Assembly: GCA_008477525.1 (NCBI GenBank)
Contig: SPDT01000006.1
Span: forward strand, 337,501-401,500
Origin: Hypomyces perniciosus
Taxonomy: Eukaryota; Ascomycota; Sordariomycetes; Hypocreales; Hypocreaceae
Reading direction: 5' to 3'
Length of the DNA: 64,000 nt
The position numbers and the translations under genes are program-made. How positions within the stretch are numbered: position 1 is the stretch's first letter; each line of letters opens with the position of its first letter. Of the stretch, positions 24,400 to 36,150 are shown piece after piece. The notes beneath the pieces were generated by a model. The model searched no databases. It saw nothing but the letters and a program-made list of their open reading frames with translations, and was not told the DNA's origin.

Positions 24400-25892
24400 A
24401 TTAAATACTGGCGTTTATTGTTTTCTATTTTTATAGTTTTAATTTTTTTAATTTTATACTCCTCTTTAACTAATAGGACTTCAATTAAATCTATAATTAG
24501 TCTATTTTCCAATTTATCTTATAATGCTTTTTTAAGTAATAAAATATAAAATACTAGGTAAATCTAAATACTGTCTAGTAGTATAAGTTTATAAGTAACC
24601 TTTAAAATAACCTTTTTAACTAGATAAAGTCTAAATTTCTTAAAATCCAATTTATCGCTTAATCGCGTTATTTTAATATTTACAGTCTTTTTTCCTAGTA
24701 AATAATAATATAAGTAAACTATATCTCCCTCTTTAAAGATTAGTCCCTTTAATCTATATTTATTAGTATATTTTTTTATTTTTTCCTATATAAAGTAAAA
24801 GTATACCTATATTTCTTTATATAACTGCTTTATATCTTTAGCTTTAATTTATACTTTATTAATATATAGGCCTTTCCTTAGCGCTTTATATATATCTGGT
24901 ATAAAGCTATAGTTAGTGTATATAGGGCTAAGTCTAGTCGATTTTAAAATGTTACTGTTATAGGATATTTATATAATTAATAACTTTTCTACTTAAGTGT
25001 TTTAGTTAAAGTTAATATAGCTTTTTAGATAGGCTTTAATAATCTAGTTAATACATTCTGTTTAACTATTTATCTATAGGTAATATATAGTATTAAGCTT
25101 ATAATTTATACTTAATTGATTTATAAGTGCTTGCTAGAATTTAGATATAAAGGTTAATCTTTAGTTAGAAATAATTTTAGCTGGAATTATATAGTTAACT
25201 GCAATAAATTGCAAGAATATATAAGCTAGTATTTCTATATCTATTACTTCTTTATATAAAAGGAAATAAAAGTATTTAGTGAATTAGTCTATAATTATTA
25301 AAATACTATTATACTTAATTTTCGATTTTGGTTTAATAGATAATAGTAGTTTAATAATAAAGTCTAATAAAATTAATTGTTATAGTTATTCCAGTATTAA
25401 TAAAGGTTAAAGTTTACTGTATAGCTTATATTTTAAGGGTTTAACTGTTTTATCAATTATATAGTAAGAAATAATATTTTATATTACTTTTTTAAGCCTT
25501 TAAAATTCAAAATACCTTTATACTTATTTATAAGTTTTGCGAATACTTTTATATCTATATACTAAATATTAATAAACTTTTATAATTATATTTTTCTAAA
25601 GTTTATCTAAGATTTAAATCTTTTTATTTTATTATTAAGTTCCTTTTTTATTAAACTTTATATCTTTTAGGAATGTATTATTATTTTAAGTAGTATAGTG
25701 CTCTTTAATATATTGAAGTATAATATTATTACTAGATACCTTATATATAGCTTAAAATGCTATTTATTAGTAACATCTTTTAAAGGTTTATTCTAAAATC
25801 TGCCTAGTGTATTTAATCTTTCCTTAATTATAGTCAGCTTATCTACTAAGCGCGTTTACTTATCTGTTTTCGGATCTTTTCTAGTAAATTAA
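24400..25892 (-). pseudogene. Integrase part of pol of E1 (broken)
   Basis: The minus strand reads as the zinc domain (near 25600-25800), catalytic core (about 25000-25400, first Asp near 25350 in a Leu-Asp-Phe-Ile context) and C-terminal SH3-like part. Integrase cuts and joins cDNA ends. It is collinear with E2 27100-29190. At 25888-25892 the sequence ends in ATTAA, the TSD of E2, and its upstream continuation is at 34239. Confidence 0.85.
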
Positions 25893-26279
25893 TGTAACGA
25901 TCCGGGTTGATTCTCAAGGGATAAACCAAGGTTCATGGGTTTATATTAACAGAGAGGTCAAAGATAAATACTAAGCAGGGTAATGTAGTCACGATTCTAT
26001 AAAACAAGCGGTTCTAGTGAATGCAATTTATTAACGACTGTCTAAATAACTATACTAAATAAATAACAAGCCAGTTATATATATATAAAGGGAATAATCT
26101 TAAATCACCTTAGATTACACTTATTTTCCTGATAATCTATAGTAAATCCTTCTATTAGCTTACTAAAATCACTTTATAGCTTATAGTAACCTAAATAATC
26201 TAATACTAATTAATTCGTTTATCTAAAGTTCCTTCAAGTATATACTATATTATATTCTTATAATAGTCAAGTTATAATA
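25893..26279 (-). repeat. 3' LTR of element E2
   Basis: 387 bp. The left end on the plus strand is TGTAACGATCCGGGTTG, the best preserved terminus of the family. Confidence 0.95.
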
Positions 26280-26383
26280 CAATATCCCCCTCCTATTAGT
26301 CTTATCCCTAAAACCTATTAATTCCTCTATAAATACCGCTATCCCCTATAGTTTATAAATATAATGCCTTTATTTTATATTCT

Positions 26384-27010
26384 GTGTTTTCTGCTAACAG
26401 AATATCAGGTCGCATAGCGAAATCTCATTCTCATAAAACTAAACAGCGCCTAGCTCTTTTTTCATTAATCGAAGCTACTAGTAATTTTATTATACCTTAT
26501 TTATTCTACTATAATCGCAATCTTTCTTATAAAATAATTACAGATAATTTATATTATAATAAATATATACAGTAAGGTTATTTATGCAATAGTTCCAGTA
26601 TTACATTTTCTACAGGTTTATTTTTTATTAATTTTTATTAAATTTTTCTAATTTATAGTATAGTATAATATATAATTTCAGAAAAGCAAAAGATAAAATA
26701 AAAAGAAAAAGAGACTAAGGCTTATTTACTCTGCGCTTAATAAAAGGTAAACAAGGCTTTTATAAAGTTAGCGCATTTAAAGCAACAGTATTAGTCTATA
26801 GTATCTTATAGTTATAAGATAGTTTAGTATAGTCTTAAATCTTTAGACAAGTTAGATAAGGCGGAATATTATAAAGCAAAAGCTGCTATTAATATATATT
26901 CCTTTAAGGCTGTTAATATAATTAATTAAACTGCCTTTAGGTTACTCGATCTGTTATTAATAGGCTAAGATTTTAGTAGAATTATTATAAAGTTATCCGC
27001 GAGTATTTAA
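26384..27010 (+). pseudogene. Antisense Zn(II)2Cys6-like regulator frame in E2
   Basis: Second copy of the frame described at 23729, again opposite to gag-pol and between pol and the 3' LTR. The first 63 codons (26384-26575) are still open. The same spacing C-x2-C-x6-C-x8-C-x2-C-x6-C is at 26498-26587; five positions are now Tyr codons (TAT/TAC) and the sixth Cys (TGC 26585-26587) survives. Between the two copies, three of six Cys are therefore directly seen. The Lys/Glu-rich helix and the final segment also align. One in-frame TAA just after the fifth position is shared by both copies, so it may be old. The start is uncertain: GTG stands at 26384 where E1 has ATG. Confidence 0.7.
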
Positions 27011-27099
27011 AGTATTCTTTAAGTTCCTAAAAGTTATATTCTTCTCTATAGTTTTTCCATTTAATTAAATACTAGCGTTTATTATTTTCTATTCTTATA

Positions 27100-27539
27100 G
27101 CTTTAATTTCTTTAACTTTATATTTTTCTTTAACTAGTAAAACTTTAATTAAGTCTATAATTAATCTATTTTCTAATTCGTTTTATAATACTTTTTTAAA
27201 TAGTAAAATATAAAATACTAAGTAAATTTAAATATTATCTAGTAGTATAAATTTATAAATAACTTTTAAAATAACCTTTTTAACCAGGTAAGGTCTAAGT
27301 TTCTTAAAATCTAATTTATCGCTTAGTCGCGTTATTTTAATATTCGCAGTCTTTTTCCTTAGCGAATATTAATATAAATAAACTATATCTCCCTCTTTAA
27401 AGATTAGTCCCTTTAATTTATATTTATCGGTATACTTCTTTATTTTTTCCTATATAAAGTAAAGGTATACCTGTATTTTTTCATATAACTGCTTTATATC
27501 TTTAGCTTTAATTTATACTTTATCGATATATAGGCCTTT
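27100..27539 (-). pseudogene. C-terminal integrase part of E2
   Basis: Minus-strand relic collinear with 24450-24880 of E1. It is split from the rest of integrase (from 28180) by the 635-bp mini-element; the duplicated bases are CCTTT. Confidence 0.8.
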
Positions 27540-27615
27540 TGTCAGACCACAAATCCAGCAAAAGTGAAGCTCTACACAATCTGCGTGGATAAGTGACCTT
27601 ATATGCTATGTGACA
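27540..27615 (-). repeat. 76-bp LTR (3' end of chimeric mini-element)
   Basis: Reverse complement of the 76-bp direct repeats at 37808-37883 and 38178-38253. Ends TGTCA...TGACA. A G-run purine tract (CCTGGGGGGTG on the minus strand) abuts it at 27616. Confidence 0.9.
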
Positions 27616-27836
27616 CACCCCCCAGGTGCGATAGTCTAGATAGAGCGCCTGTATTCCCTGTAATCCTATATAAAGGGCAGGGCGCAGAGGACTTTTCTGC
27701 TAACCTTAACCGTGGCTGCAGTGCCTAGATCTGGTTAAACTAGGACTTTTGCCTAGATCTGGTTAAACTAGGACTTTCTTCGGCTTTATTTTAATTCCCC
27801 CGAATAAATAGTAGGAACCCTAGCGTATTTTAATTC

Positions 27837-27868
27837 CTCCAGGACAGAATCGAACTTGCAACCTGGAG
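27837..27868 (-). other. tRNA T-arm/B-box-like hairpin
   Basis: A perfect 7-bp stem CTCCAGG/CCTGGAG encloses GTTCGATTC (27847-27855, minus strand). That string fits the RNA polymerase III B-box consensus GWTCRANNC and a tRNA T-loop. No A-box at normal spacing and no complete tRNA fold is present, so it is not a tRNA gene. The same block is in the mini-element at 37927-37958. Confidence 0.45.
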
Positions 27869-27898
27869 CTATGTCGGATAATTTCGCGCGAAACAATA

Positions 27899-27911
27899 CC
27901 GGGCTCATAAC
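27899..27911 (-). promoter_or_regulatory. Primer-binding site, half initiator tRNA-Met
   Basis: On the minus strand GTTATGAGCCCGG directly follows the 5' LTR-like block. Its complement CCGGGCTCATAAC is the CAU anticodon loop and 5' stem of eukaryotic initiator tRNA-Met. Copia and Ty5 are known to prime from this internal site using a cleaved 5' half of that tRNA. Confidence 0.7.
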
Positions 27912-28174
27912 TGTGGCGGAGCGCGGCACAGCTATGTGGAGCATAGAGAGATGGGAAACGAAGCTTGATTCTATGAAAGAGAATATGCCGTAGTGGCCTC
28001 GCTATATATACACATAGCTAACACAAAGAAGAAGCTGTGTGCAGCGCTGTAAGCGTCTGCACCGTCTGACACATCGCTTACGCGATGTGTATATCAGCTT
28101 GTATCTGCTTTGTAAGCAGATAAGAGCTCCCTAGCGCTGACAAGCGGTAGGGCCCCGGCCTACTCAACCTAACA
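27912..28174 (-). repeat. 263-bp LTR-like 5' end of chimeric mini-element
   Basis: Starts TGTTAGG and ends CGCCACA on the minus strand, with a TATATATAG box near its middle. It contains two perfect 9-bp-stem hairpins: ACACATCGC/GCGATGTGT with a TTAC loop (28069-28090) and TATCTGCTT/AAGCAGATA with a TGT loop (28102-28122). No second copy is in this window, so its family is unknown. Confidence 0.65.
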
Positions 28175-28179
28175 CCTTT

Positions 28180-29190
28180 CTTTAGCGTTCTATATATATC
28201 TGGCATAAAGCTATAGTTAATATATATAAGGCTAAGTCCAGTTAACTTTAAAATATCGCTATTATAAGATATTTATACAATTAATAGCTTCTCTACCTAA
28301 TTATTTTAGTTAAAGTTAATATAACTTTTTAAATAAACTTTAATAATCTAGTTAATATATTTTATTTAACTATTTATCTATAGCTAATATATAGTATTAA
28401 GCTTATAATTTATGCCTAACTAACTTATAAATACTTACTAGAATTTAAACGTAAAAGTTAATCCTCGGTTAAAAATAATCTCGGCTAGAATTATATAGTT
28501 AGCTACAATAAATTGCAAAAATATATAAGCTAGTATCTCTACATTTATTACTTCTTTATATAAAAAGAAGTAAAAGTATTTAATAAATTAATCTATAATT
28601 ATTAAGATACTATTATATTTAATCTTTATTCTTAATTTAATAAATAATAATAATTTAATAATAAAGTCTAATAAAATTAACTCTTATAGTTATTCCGGTA
28701 CTAGCAAAGGTTAGAGTTTGCTGTATAGTTTATATTTTAAGGGTTTAACTATTTTACAAATTATACAGTAAAAGACAATATCTTATACTACTTTCTTAAG
28801 CCCTTAAAACTTAAAGTACCTTTATATTTATTCGCAAGTCTTACAAATGCCTTTATATCCGTATACTAGGTATTAATAAACTTCTATAACTATGTTTTTC
28901 TAGAGTTTGTCTAGGACCTAAATCTTTCTATTTTATTATTAAGTTCCTTTTTCATTAGACTGTATATTTTCTAGGAATCTATTATTATCCCAGGTAATAT
29001 AATGCTCTTTAATGCATTAAAGCGTAGCATTATTACTGGATACCTTATATATAGCTTAAAGTGCTATTTATTAATAATATCCTTTAAAGGTCTGTTTTAA
29101 AATCTGCCTAGTATACTTAATCTTTCTTTAGTTATAATCGGCTTATCTGTTAAGCGCGTCTACTTATCTATTCTTGGATCCTTTTTAATG
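28180..29190 (-). pseudogene. Integrase of E2, zinc domain and core (broken)
   Basis: Minus-strand continuation of the integrase split by the 635-bp mini-element. The core matches E1 25000-25400. The C/T and G/A differences between the two copies are spread evenly, as RIP leaves them. Confidence 0.82.
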
Positions 29191-30690
29191 GATCAGGATA
29201 TAGTCGAATTGTAAGAGGTATTCCGTATAGCGGATCTGCCTTTTAGAGAGTTATTAAACTATCGCGAAATACGCAATATTCTTATAGTTAATATATACCT
29301 TAACTTTATATATTCCTCCTAACAGGTAATATCGCTATTCCTTAAATATAAGAATAATAGCGAGGAATTCTTTATTATATATTAAGTAATTCAATTCTAT
29401 ACTATATAGTGCTTTAAAGTAAAAGGCAATAGGGTATAGTTTACTATTCTTATCCTTTTAACTAAATTAAACTCCTATAGTAAAGTTAGAAATATCTATT
29501 TTAACTTCTATTTCCTTAAATAAATTAAATATAATAAATATAGGTTCTTTTAAAATAAACCACTTAAGTTTATTAAATATATCCTATATATTTAATGCCT
29601 ATAGAAATTTTTAATCCTTTTTAATAAGTTTATAGAGGGTTTATATAATACTTCTATAGCCTTTAATAAATTGTTAGTAATAGTTAGCGAGTCTTAAAAA
29701 GCTTTAGACTTCTTTAACTATTATATATATAGGCTAATTTTATACTGCTTATACTTTTAATAAATTTATATAAATTTCTTTAAAGGTAATAATATACTTT
29801 AAGAAAGTAACTTTCTATATATAGAATTTGCATTTCTTTAGTTTTATAAGTAGTTTAATATCTTATAGTATCTATAATACTTTATAGATATATGCCTTAT
29901 ATTTTTTAAAGGTATTTAAAAAAATTAAAATATTATTTAAGTAAATAACTATAAAAATATTAAAGTACTTTTTTAATATATTCTTAATTATCTTTTAGAA
30001 TATCGCAGGGGCGTTAGTGAGATTAAAAGGTATAATTAAATATTTAAATAAGCTATATTTAGTTTAAAAGGCAGTTATCTATTTATATCCTTTTTTAATT
30101 TAGATAAGGTTATAAGCGCCTTTAAGGTCTAGTACTATAAACTACTTTTTCCTATATAGCCTATCCTGCAATTTTATAATTAACAGTAGTGGAGTTTTAT
30201 TTTTAATAGTAGCTTTATTAAACTATTAGTAGTCTATAATTAACTATAGTTTACCTCTTTTCTTTAATATAAATATAATAAAATAGCCTACTTTTAATAA
30301 AGAAAGTTAAATATACCTTTTAGCTAATATATTATTTAAATAGTCATATAGGCTTTTAAGCTCTTTTTTATTTAAATTATAAATTTTATAAAAAGTAATA
30401 CTTACACTATCTTTAAGCTTAATTATATAGTCCTATTAACTGTATTCCAGTAGCTTTATATTAAGTGTTTCCTTAAATAGCTTATTATATTTCCAGTATT
30501 CTTTAAAGATATTTTATAGCTATTCTATTAATACTGTTATTTTAAGGCTTTTTATATTAAGTATTTTATTAATATTATTAAATACTTTCTATAAACAGGC
30601 AATTATTCTTTAAATTTATCTATCCTTCCCTTTACTTTATTTAAATTTTATTCTTAAATAAATTATTTCTATAATCAAATCAAAGGTAAC
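29191..30690 (-). pseudogene. RT and RNase H of E2 (broken)
   Basis: RNase H occupies roughly 29191-29560 and RT 29560-30690. The catalytic motif is Tyr-Leu-Asn-Asn at 29932-29943, from an original pair of Asp. RT copies element RNA into DNA. The homologous part of E1 is 34239-35760 with the same loss. Confidence 0.85.
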
Positions 30691-31110
30691 TTTCTTAATC
30701 CCTTTCTTTAGTATACCCAAGGGTTCTATACAAGATTTCTGCCCTGCAGCTAAGGCCTTTCTAATAGTTCCAATCGCTAAAGAAGCTTTACTATCGCGCC
30801 AATAAAGCTAGCTATTCTCCCAGTTAATATTAAGGTTATTAAATTTTAACTAAAAATAACCGAGAATAATGTTATACCTATTAATATTCACTATATTACA
30901 AGGAACCACTCCCTTGCATTTAGCGATTTCAAGTTCAAGATAATCAGTCTTTCGCTTAACCTATCTATTATTATATATAAAGGCTCCTCTTTTTGCCTAA
31001 TAAAGTTAATACAGTCTAGTTTTCTTTTTCTAAAGTAACTATAAGCGATTTATAATTATAGGTACAATAAAATTGCCTATCGCTCCACTATCTATTAATA
31101 TATATAACTA
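30691..31110 (-). pseudogene. Protease and post-protease linker of E2
   Basis: The aspartic protease site Asp-Ser-Gly-Ala is intact at 31081-31095, followed by Gly-Asn-Phe-Ile. Downstream (30780-30880) is the usual Ile-Leu-Gly-Tyr-x-Trp-Leu segment found after the protease in Ty3/gypsy. This block has fewer stops and more CpG than the rest of E2. In E1 the Gly of DSG has become Arg (near 36128-36142). Confidence 0.8.
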
Positions 31111-33851
31111 ATATCCCTTAACTATTATCTTTAATTTAAAATATAGTAAATTTTTATTATTACTTTTATTATTTAATATTTTAAAAGATATAATTTATTA
31201 ATTATTACTTTATAGCCCTTTTATAGGTAATATTAATTATTTCCCAATTTTTCTCTTTTTATATAGATTTTATAGTTAATCAGGGTTTTTTAAAGTACAT
31301 ACTATTTTCTTTTATTATAGGCAATTCCTTTATAGGTAATAAAGTTAAACTAGTTTCAGTGCAGCTCTTTTATAATTTAATTAATCTCTCTGTCTTTTAA
31401 AGTAGGTTTATACTTTATATAATTTTACATTTACTATTTTTAGAGTCTTTCCTATAGGTAGATAGCGCATTTATCCTTTTAATAGTATATATAATTTAGT
31501 GATAAGTATAGGGTATTATTGGTTTATTATAAGTGCTAATCCTGCAATTTATTTTATTTATATATAATACACTTTAGGCTATTGCACTTTAAATAGTGTT
31601 ATTAATTGCACTTAAACCTTTTATTATAGCGGAAGTGCTATTTTATTAATTTCTCTTTATAGTAGATATAGTATCCTTTAAACTTATATCCTTTAAGTCT
31701 TTATAGCTAATAATATTCCTTTAAGGTTTTAGTATTTAATTTAATAATAACAATTTTAAAGTTTTAATACTATATAATTATAATCTATTCTTCGAAAGTA
31801 TTATAATCCTATACCTGCTTTACAGGGTAAAACAGGATTCTAATTAGGAATATATTATACTTTACTTTCTCCTAAAAGTATATTATATACCTATATATAA
31901 TATAAATGACTTAGGATATAGTATAGTGCTTTTTATAAGTAGGGTTATTTATAGTATAGTCTTTTTATATATAGAAATATACAGGTTCTTTGCATATAGC
32001 TAAAGTAACTAGGATAGCTTTAACAGCTATTTCGTTATTAACTCTATTTTGCATATAGAGCTGTCTATATAGGTATAAGTTCAACCTATTTTATTATATA
32101 CCTATAGCAACTCTTTTAATTAAGTTTAAGTAGTATTCGTTTAGCTTACCCTTAAGGTTACTGTTTATAGGTAATATGTTTTCTAGTTCTAAAAGTATAG
32201 TACTATATAGTAATAGTCTATATCGCGAAAGGTTATTTTTATCTTTATTATTAAAGTTACTGCTATTAATCTATCTTTTATTGCCTGCAGTAATTTAATT
32301 AAAATCTTAATAGTTAATTACAGTAACTATTTATTTATTTAAAATACTATTATCTTTATCTAACTTTATATAGCTAGAGTTTAGGTTTTATTCCATTAAA
32401 CTATTTAGGTATAGTAAATACCTGTTTATTTTATTTTCTCTGAAAATGTCTTTAAGAGTCGAGGATCTAGGTCTTAACCGGTATCCCCTTTAATTTATTA
32501 TAGATATTTTTCTAGGTTATTTCAGGTATTATCCGCTTTTATCTTTACTGGATTTATAAATAAGGCAGCTATTATTATAGTATATAGTCCAGCTAAGTAA
32601 TATATAATTAGTGGTTTTTAAAACTATATTAACCTTTTATTTAGGTTTTAGCGCAGGCTTTTAAAGTTTATTAATTCTTAGTTTTTATAAAGCTTTATAG
32701 TCCTTTAAAAAGTATCCTAGTTTATTATAGTTATAATAGGCAGCCTTTACTTTTCCCTTTTAAATAGCATTTAAATCTATTTAACTAGGTCTTTTATTAT
32801 TAAAGCTAGCGATATATTTTTATTGCTTTTTACTTTAGTTTATATATTCTTCATATTTATAAACTTATATAGATTACTGTTATCCTTTCTTTATATTTAA
32901 GTAAAGTTTATAAAGTAAATTATCTATATTTATATATTTTTTAATAAACTTAATAATACCTTTATCGCGAAAGAACTTATAGGCTTCCTTTTTAACTTTT
33001 AGCTTAAATCTAATATAAAAGCATTTAATAAAAGTAAGGTTTCCTTATTTAACTTTAAAAGTATAGTTCTTAAAGTATATCGTATAATTAAAGTATTTTC
33101 CTTTCTAGATTAAGTTTATAAATTTATTTTCTGCAGTATATTCTTTACTAATATTATTAAAGACATTCTTTAGTTTTTCCTTAAACCAATTATAGCTAGC
33201 GAATATAAACTGTATTTACTTATTAGCTTTACTTTTATTATTAAAGAAATCCCTTTAGGTAGGTTTAAACTATTTTAGGGTATTCCTTTTAAGTCGTCTA
33301 GCAGCTAAAAGAACTTTACTAGTCTTTATATTAAAGCTGGTTAAAAAATAGGTAAAATAATTGTATAATTAAATGAAAAATAGTTAAAGCGTTATAATAC
33401 TTCCATTAAAATGCTTAAAGGGTTACATCTTAAGTAACTCCCTTAAATCCCTTAAAGGTCAGTTCCCTTTATAGTTTAGTATAAAGTTTAGGTTAAATGC
33501 AGGCAGCGCTTAATTCTATAAATCTATAATAGTCGCTTACTGTTAGTAAATTATTTAATTAAGCCTAGCGTTTTTAGCAATTAAGTATTAATAGCGTTAC
33601 TCTTATTCTATATAGTTAGCTTCTATATATTAGAAGGCTTCCTTTATACAGATATATAGTTATTCCGTTTTATTAACTTTATCCTTATCTTTACTTCCAC
33701 TTATATTATTATCTCCATCATTATCCTACCTTTAGCGAGGAGGTAGAATAAAGGGTAGAGTATTAAGGTTATTAGAAGAGGATACTGTAGCGGATATATT
33801 TATAATATTATTTAAGGTTCTCAGTAGCCTTTTAAATAAAAGTTATTAATA
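31111..33851 (-). pseudogene. gag and 5' leader of E2 (broken)
   Basis: By position and by match to E1 36150-39349 this is Gag plus the untranslated leader. Stops occur in all frames and I could not fix a zinc knuckle with standard spacing. A purine-rich patch near 33730-33790 is shared with E1 (39230-39285). Confidence 0.65.
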
Positions 33852-34238
33852 TATAATAATCTAGGTTAATTCTTAAGGGATAAACCAAGGTTTATAGGTT
33901 TATATTAACAGAAAGGTTAAGGATAAATACTAAATAAAGTAATATAGTTACAATTCTATAGAATAAGCGGTTCTAGTAAATGCAATTTATTAACAACTAT
34001 CTAAATAACTATACTAAATAAATAATAAACTAGTCGTATATATATAAAAAGAATAATCTTAGATTACCTTAAATCATACTTATTTTCCTGATAATCTATA
34101 GTAAGTCTTTCTATTAACTTACTGGGATTACTTTATAGTTTATAGTAACCTAAGTAATCTAATACTAATTGGTTTATTTATCTGAGGTTCCTCCGGGTAC
34201 GTACTATGTCACGTTCTTATAATGGTCGGGTTATAACA
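33852..34238 (-). repeat. 5' LTR of element E2
   Basis: 387 bp, collinear with 25893-26279. Its right end keeps GGTCGGGTTATAACA. TSD copy ATTAG follows at 34239. Confidence 0.95.
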
Positions 34239-36150
34239 ATTAGAATATAGTCGAATTCTAAAAGGTATTTTATATAGTAGATTTATCTTTTAGAGAGTTA
34301 TTAAACTATTGCGAAATATATAATATTTTTATAGTTAATATATACTTTAACTTTATATATTCCTTTTAATAAGTAGTATTGCTATTCTTTAAATGTAAGA
34401 ATAATAGCAAGGAATTCCTTATTATATATTAAGTAGTTTAATTTTGCGCTATATAGTATTTAAGAGTAAAAGGTAATAGGGTATAGTTTACTGTTTTTAT
34501 CTTTTTAATTAAGTTAAGCTTTTATAGTAAAGTTAAAAGTATCTATTTCGACTTTTATTTCTTTAAATAGGTTAAATATAATAAATATAAATTCTTTTAA
34601 AATAAATTGCTTAAGTTTATTAAATATATCCTATATATTTAATGCCTATAGGAACTTTTAATCCTTTTTACTAAGTTTATAGAGGGTTTATATAATATTT
34701 TTATAGCCTTTAATAAATTATTAATAATAGTTAGCGAGTTTTAAAAAGCTTTAGATTTCCTTAACTATTATAGGTATAGGCTAGTCTTTTACTGCTTATA
34801 CTTTTAATAAATCTATACAAATTTCTTTAAGGGTAATAATATACCTTAGGAAAGTAACTTTCTGTATATAGAATTTGCATTTCTTTAGTTTTATAAGTAG
34901 TTTAGTATTTTATAGTGTCTATAATACTTTATAAATATATATTTTATATTCTTTAAAGGTATTTGAAAAGATTAAGATATTATTTAAGTAAATCACTATA
35001 AAGATATTAAGGTATTCTTTTAATATATTATTAATTATCTTTTGGAATATTATAGGGGTATTAGTAAGACTAAAAGGTATAACTAGGTATTTAAATAAAC
35101 TGTATTTAGTTTAAAAGGCGGTTATTTATTTATATCCTTCTTTAATTCAGATAAGGTTATAAGCGCCTTTAAGGTCTAGCGCTATAAACTACTTTTTTTT
35201 ATATAGTCTATTCTATAATTCTATAATTAATAGTAATAGAGTTTTATCCTTAATAGTAGCTTTATTAAACTATTAGTAATCTATAACTAACTATAGTTTA
35301 CCTTTTTTTTTTAATATAAATATAATAAGGTAGCCTGCTTTTAATAAAAAAGGTTAAATATACCCTTTAATTAATATATTATCTAAATAATTGCATAGGC
35401 TTTTAAGCTTTTTTTTATTTAGATTATAAATCTTATAAAAGGTAGTATTTATATTATCTTTAAGTTTAATTATATAGTCTTATTAACTGTATTCCAGTAA
35501 TTATATATTAAATGTTTCCTTATACAGTTTATTATATTTCTAGTATTTTTCAGGGATATTCTGCAGTTATTCTAGCAATACTGCTATTTTAAGGCTTTTT
35601 ATCTTAAGTATTTTATTAATATTATCGAATATTTTCTGTAAAAAGGTAATTGTTTTTTAGATTTATTTAATTTTCCCTTTACTTTACTTAAGCTTTATTT
35701 TTAGGTAGATTGTTTCTGTAATTGAATTAAAGGTAACTTTCTTAGTCCTTTTCTTTAATATACTTAGGGATTTTATATAAGATTTCTGCCTTACAGCTAA
35801 AGCCTTTTTAATAATTCTAATCGCTAAAGAAGCTTTACTATTGCGCTAATAAAGCTAGCCTTTCTTTTAGTCGATATTAAGGTTATTGCATTTTAACTAA
35901 AGATAACCGAAAATAATATTATACCTATTAATATTTACTATATTGCAAGGAACTACTCTTTTACATTTAGCGATTTTAAGTTTAAGACAATTAATTTTTT
36001 ACTTAACCTATCTGTTATTATATATAAAAGCTCCTTCTTTTACTTAATAAAATTAATATAGTCTAGTTTTCTCTTTCTAAAGTAACTATAAACAATTTAT
36101 AGTTTTAAGTATAATAAAATTACCTATTACTCTGCTATCTATTAATATAT
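34239..36150 (-). pseudogene. RNase H, RT and protease of E1 (broken)
   Basis: Starts exactly at the E2 insertion point and is collinear with E2 29195-31110. The RT catalytic pair, the protease site and many Gln/Arg/Trp codons are altered by RIP. Its downstream part (integrase) is at 24400-25892. Confidence 0.85.

Larger units (their letters stand above)
27540..28174 (-). mobile_element. Chimeric mini LTR element (TRIM-like), 635 bp
   Basis: GC-rich, CpG-rich and scarcely RIP-altered, unlike its host. It is flanked by a perfect 5-bp duplication CCTTT (27535-27539 and 28175-28179). On the minus strand it starts TGTTAGGTTG and ends GGTCTGACA. The two ends are different LTRs. The 3' end is the 76-bp LTR of the mini-element at 37808. 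The 5' end is an unrelated 263-bp LTR-like block. The shared middle (27616-27911) has a purine tract, a tandem repeat and a primer site complementary to the anticodon arm of initiator tRNA-Met. It encodes no protein, so it was moved in trans. Confidence 0.85.
25893..34238 (-). mobile_element. Complete Ty3/gypsy element E2 nested in E1
   Basis: 8346 bp between two 387-bp LTRs (25893-26279 and 33852-34238), flanked by a 5-bp duplication ATTAA (25888-25892) and ATTAG (34239-34243). The uninterrupted site is visible in E2 itself near 29195, where the homologous bases read ATCAG. E2 is therefore a later insertion of a family member into E1. It carries gag, protease, RT, RNase H and integrase on the minus strand plus the antisense Zn-cluster frame. 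It is interrupted once by a 635-bp chimeric mini-element. Confidence 0.95.

Noticed and set aside
27837..27868. tRNA gene
   Set aside because: There is a B-box and a T-arm-like hairpin but no A-box at usual distance, no cloverleaf and no acceptor stem.
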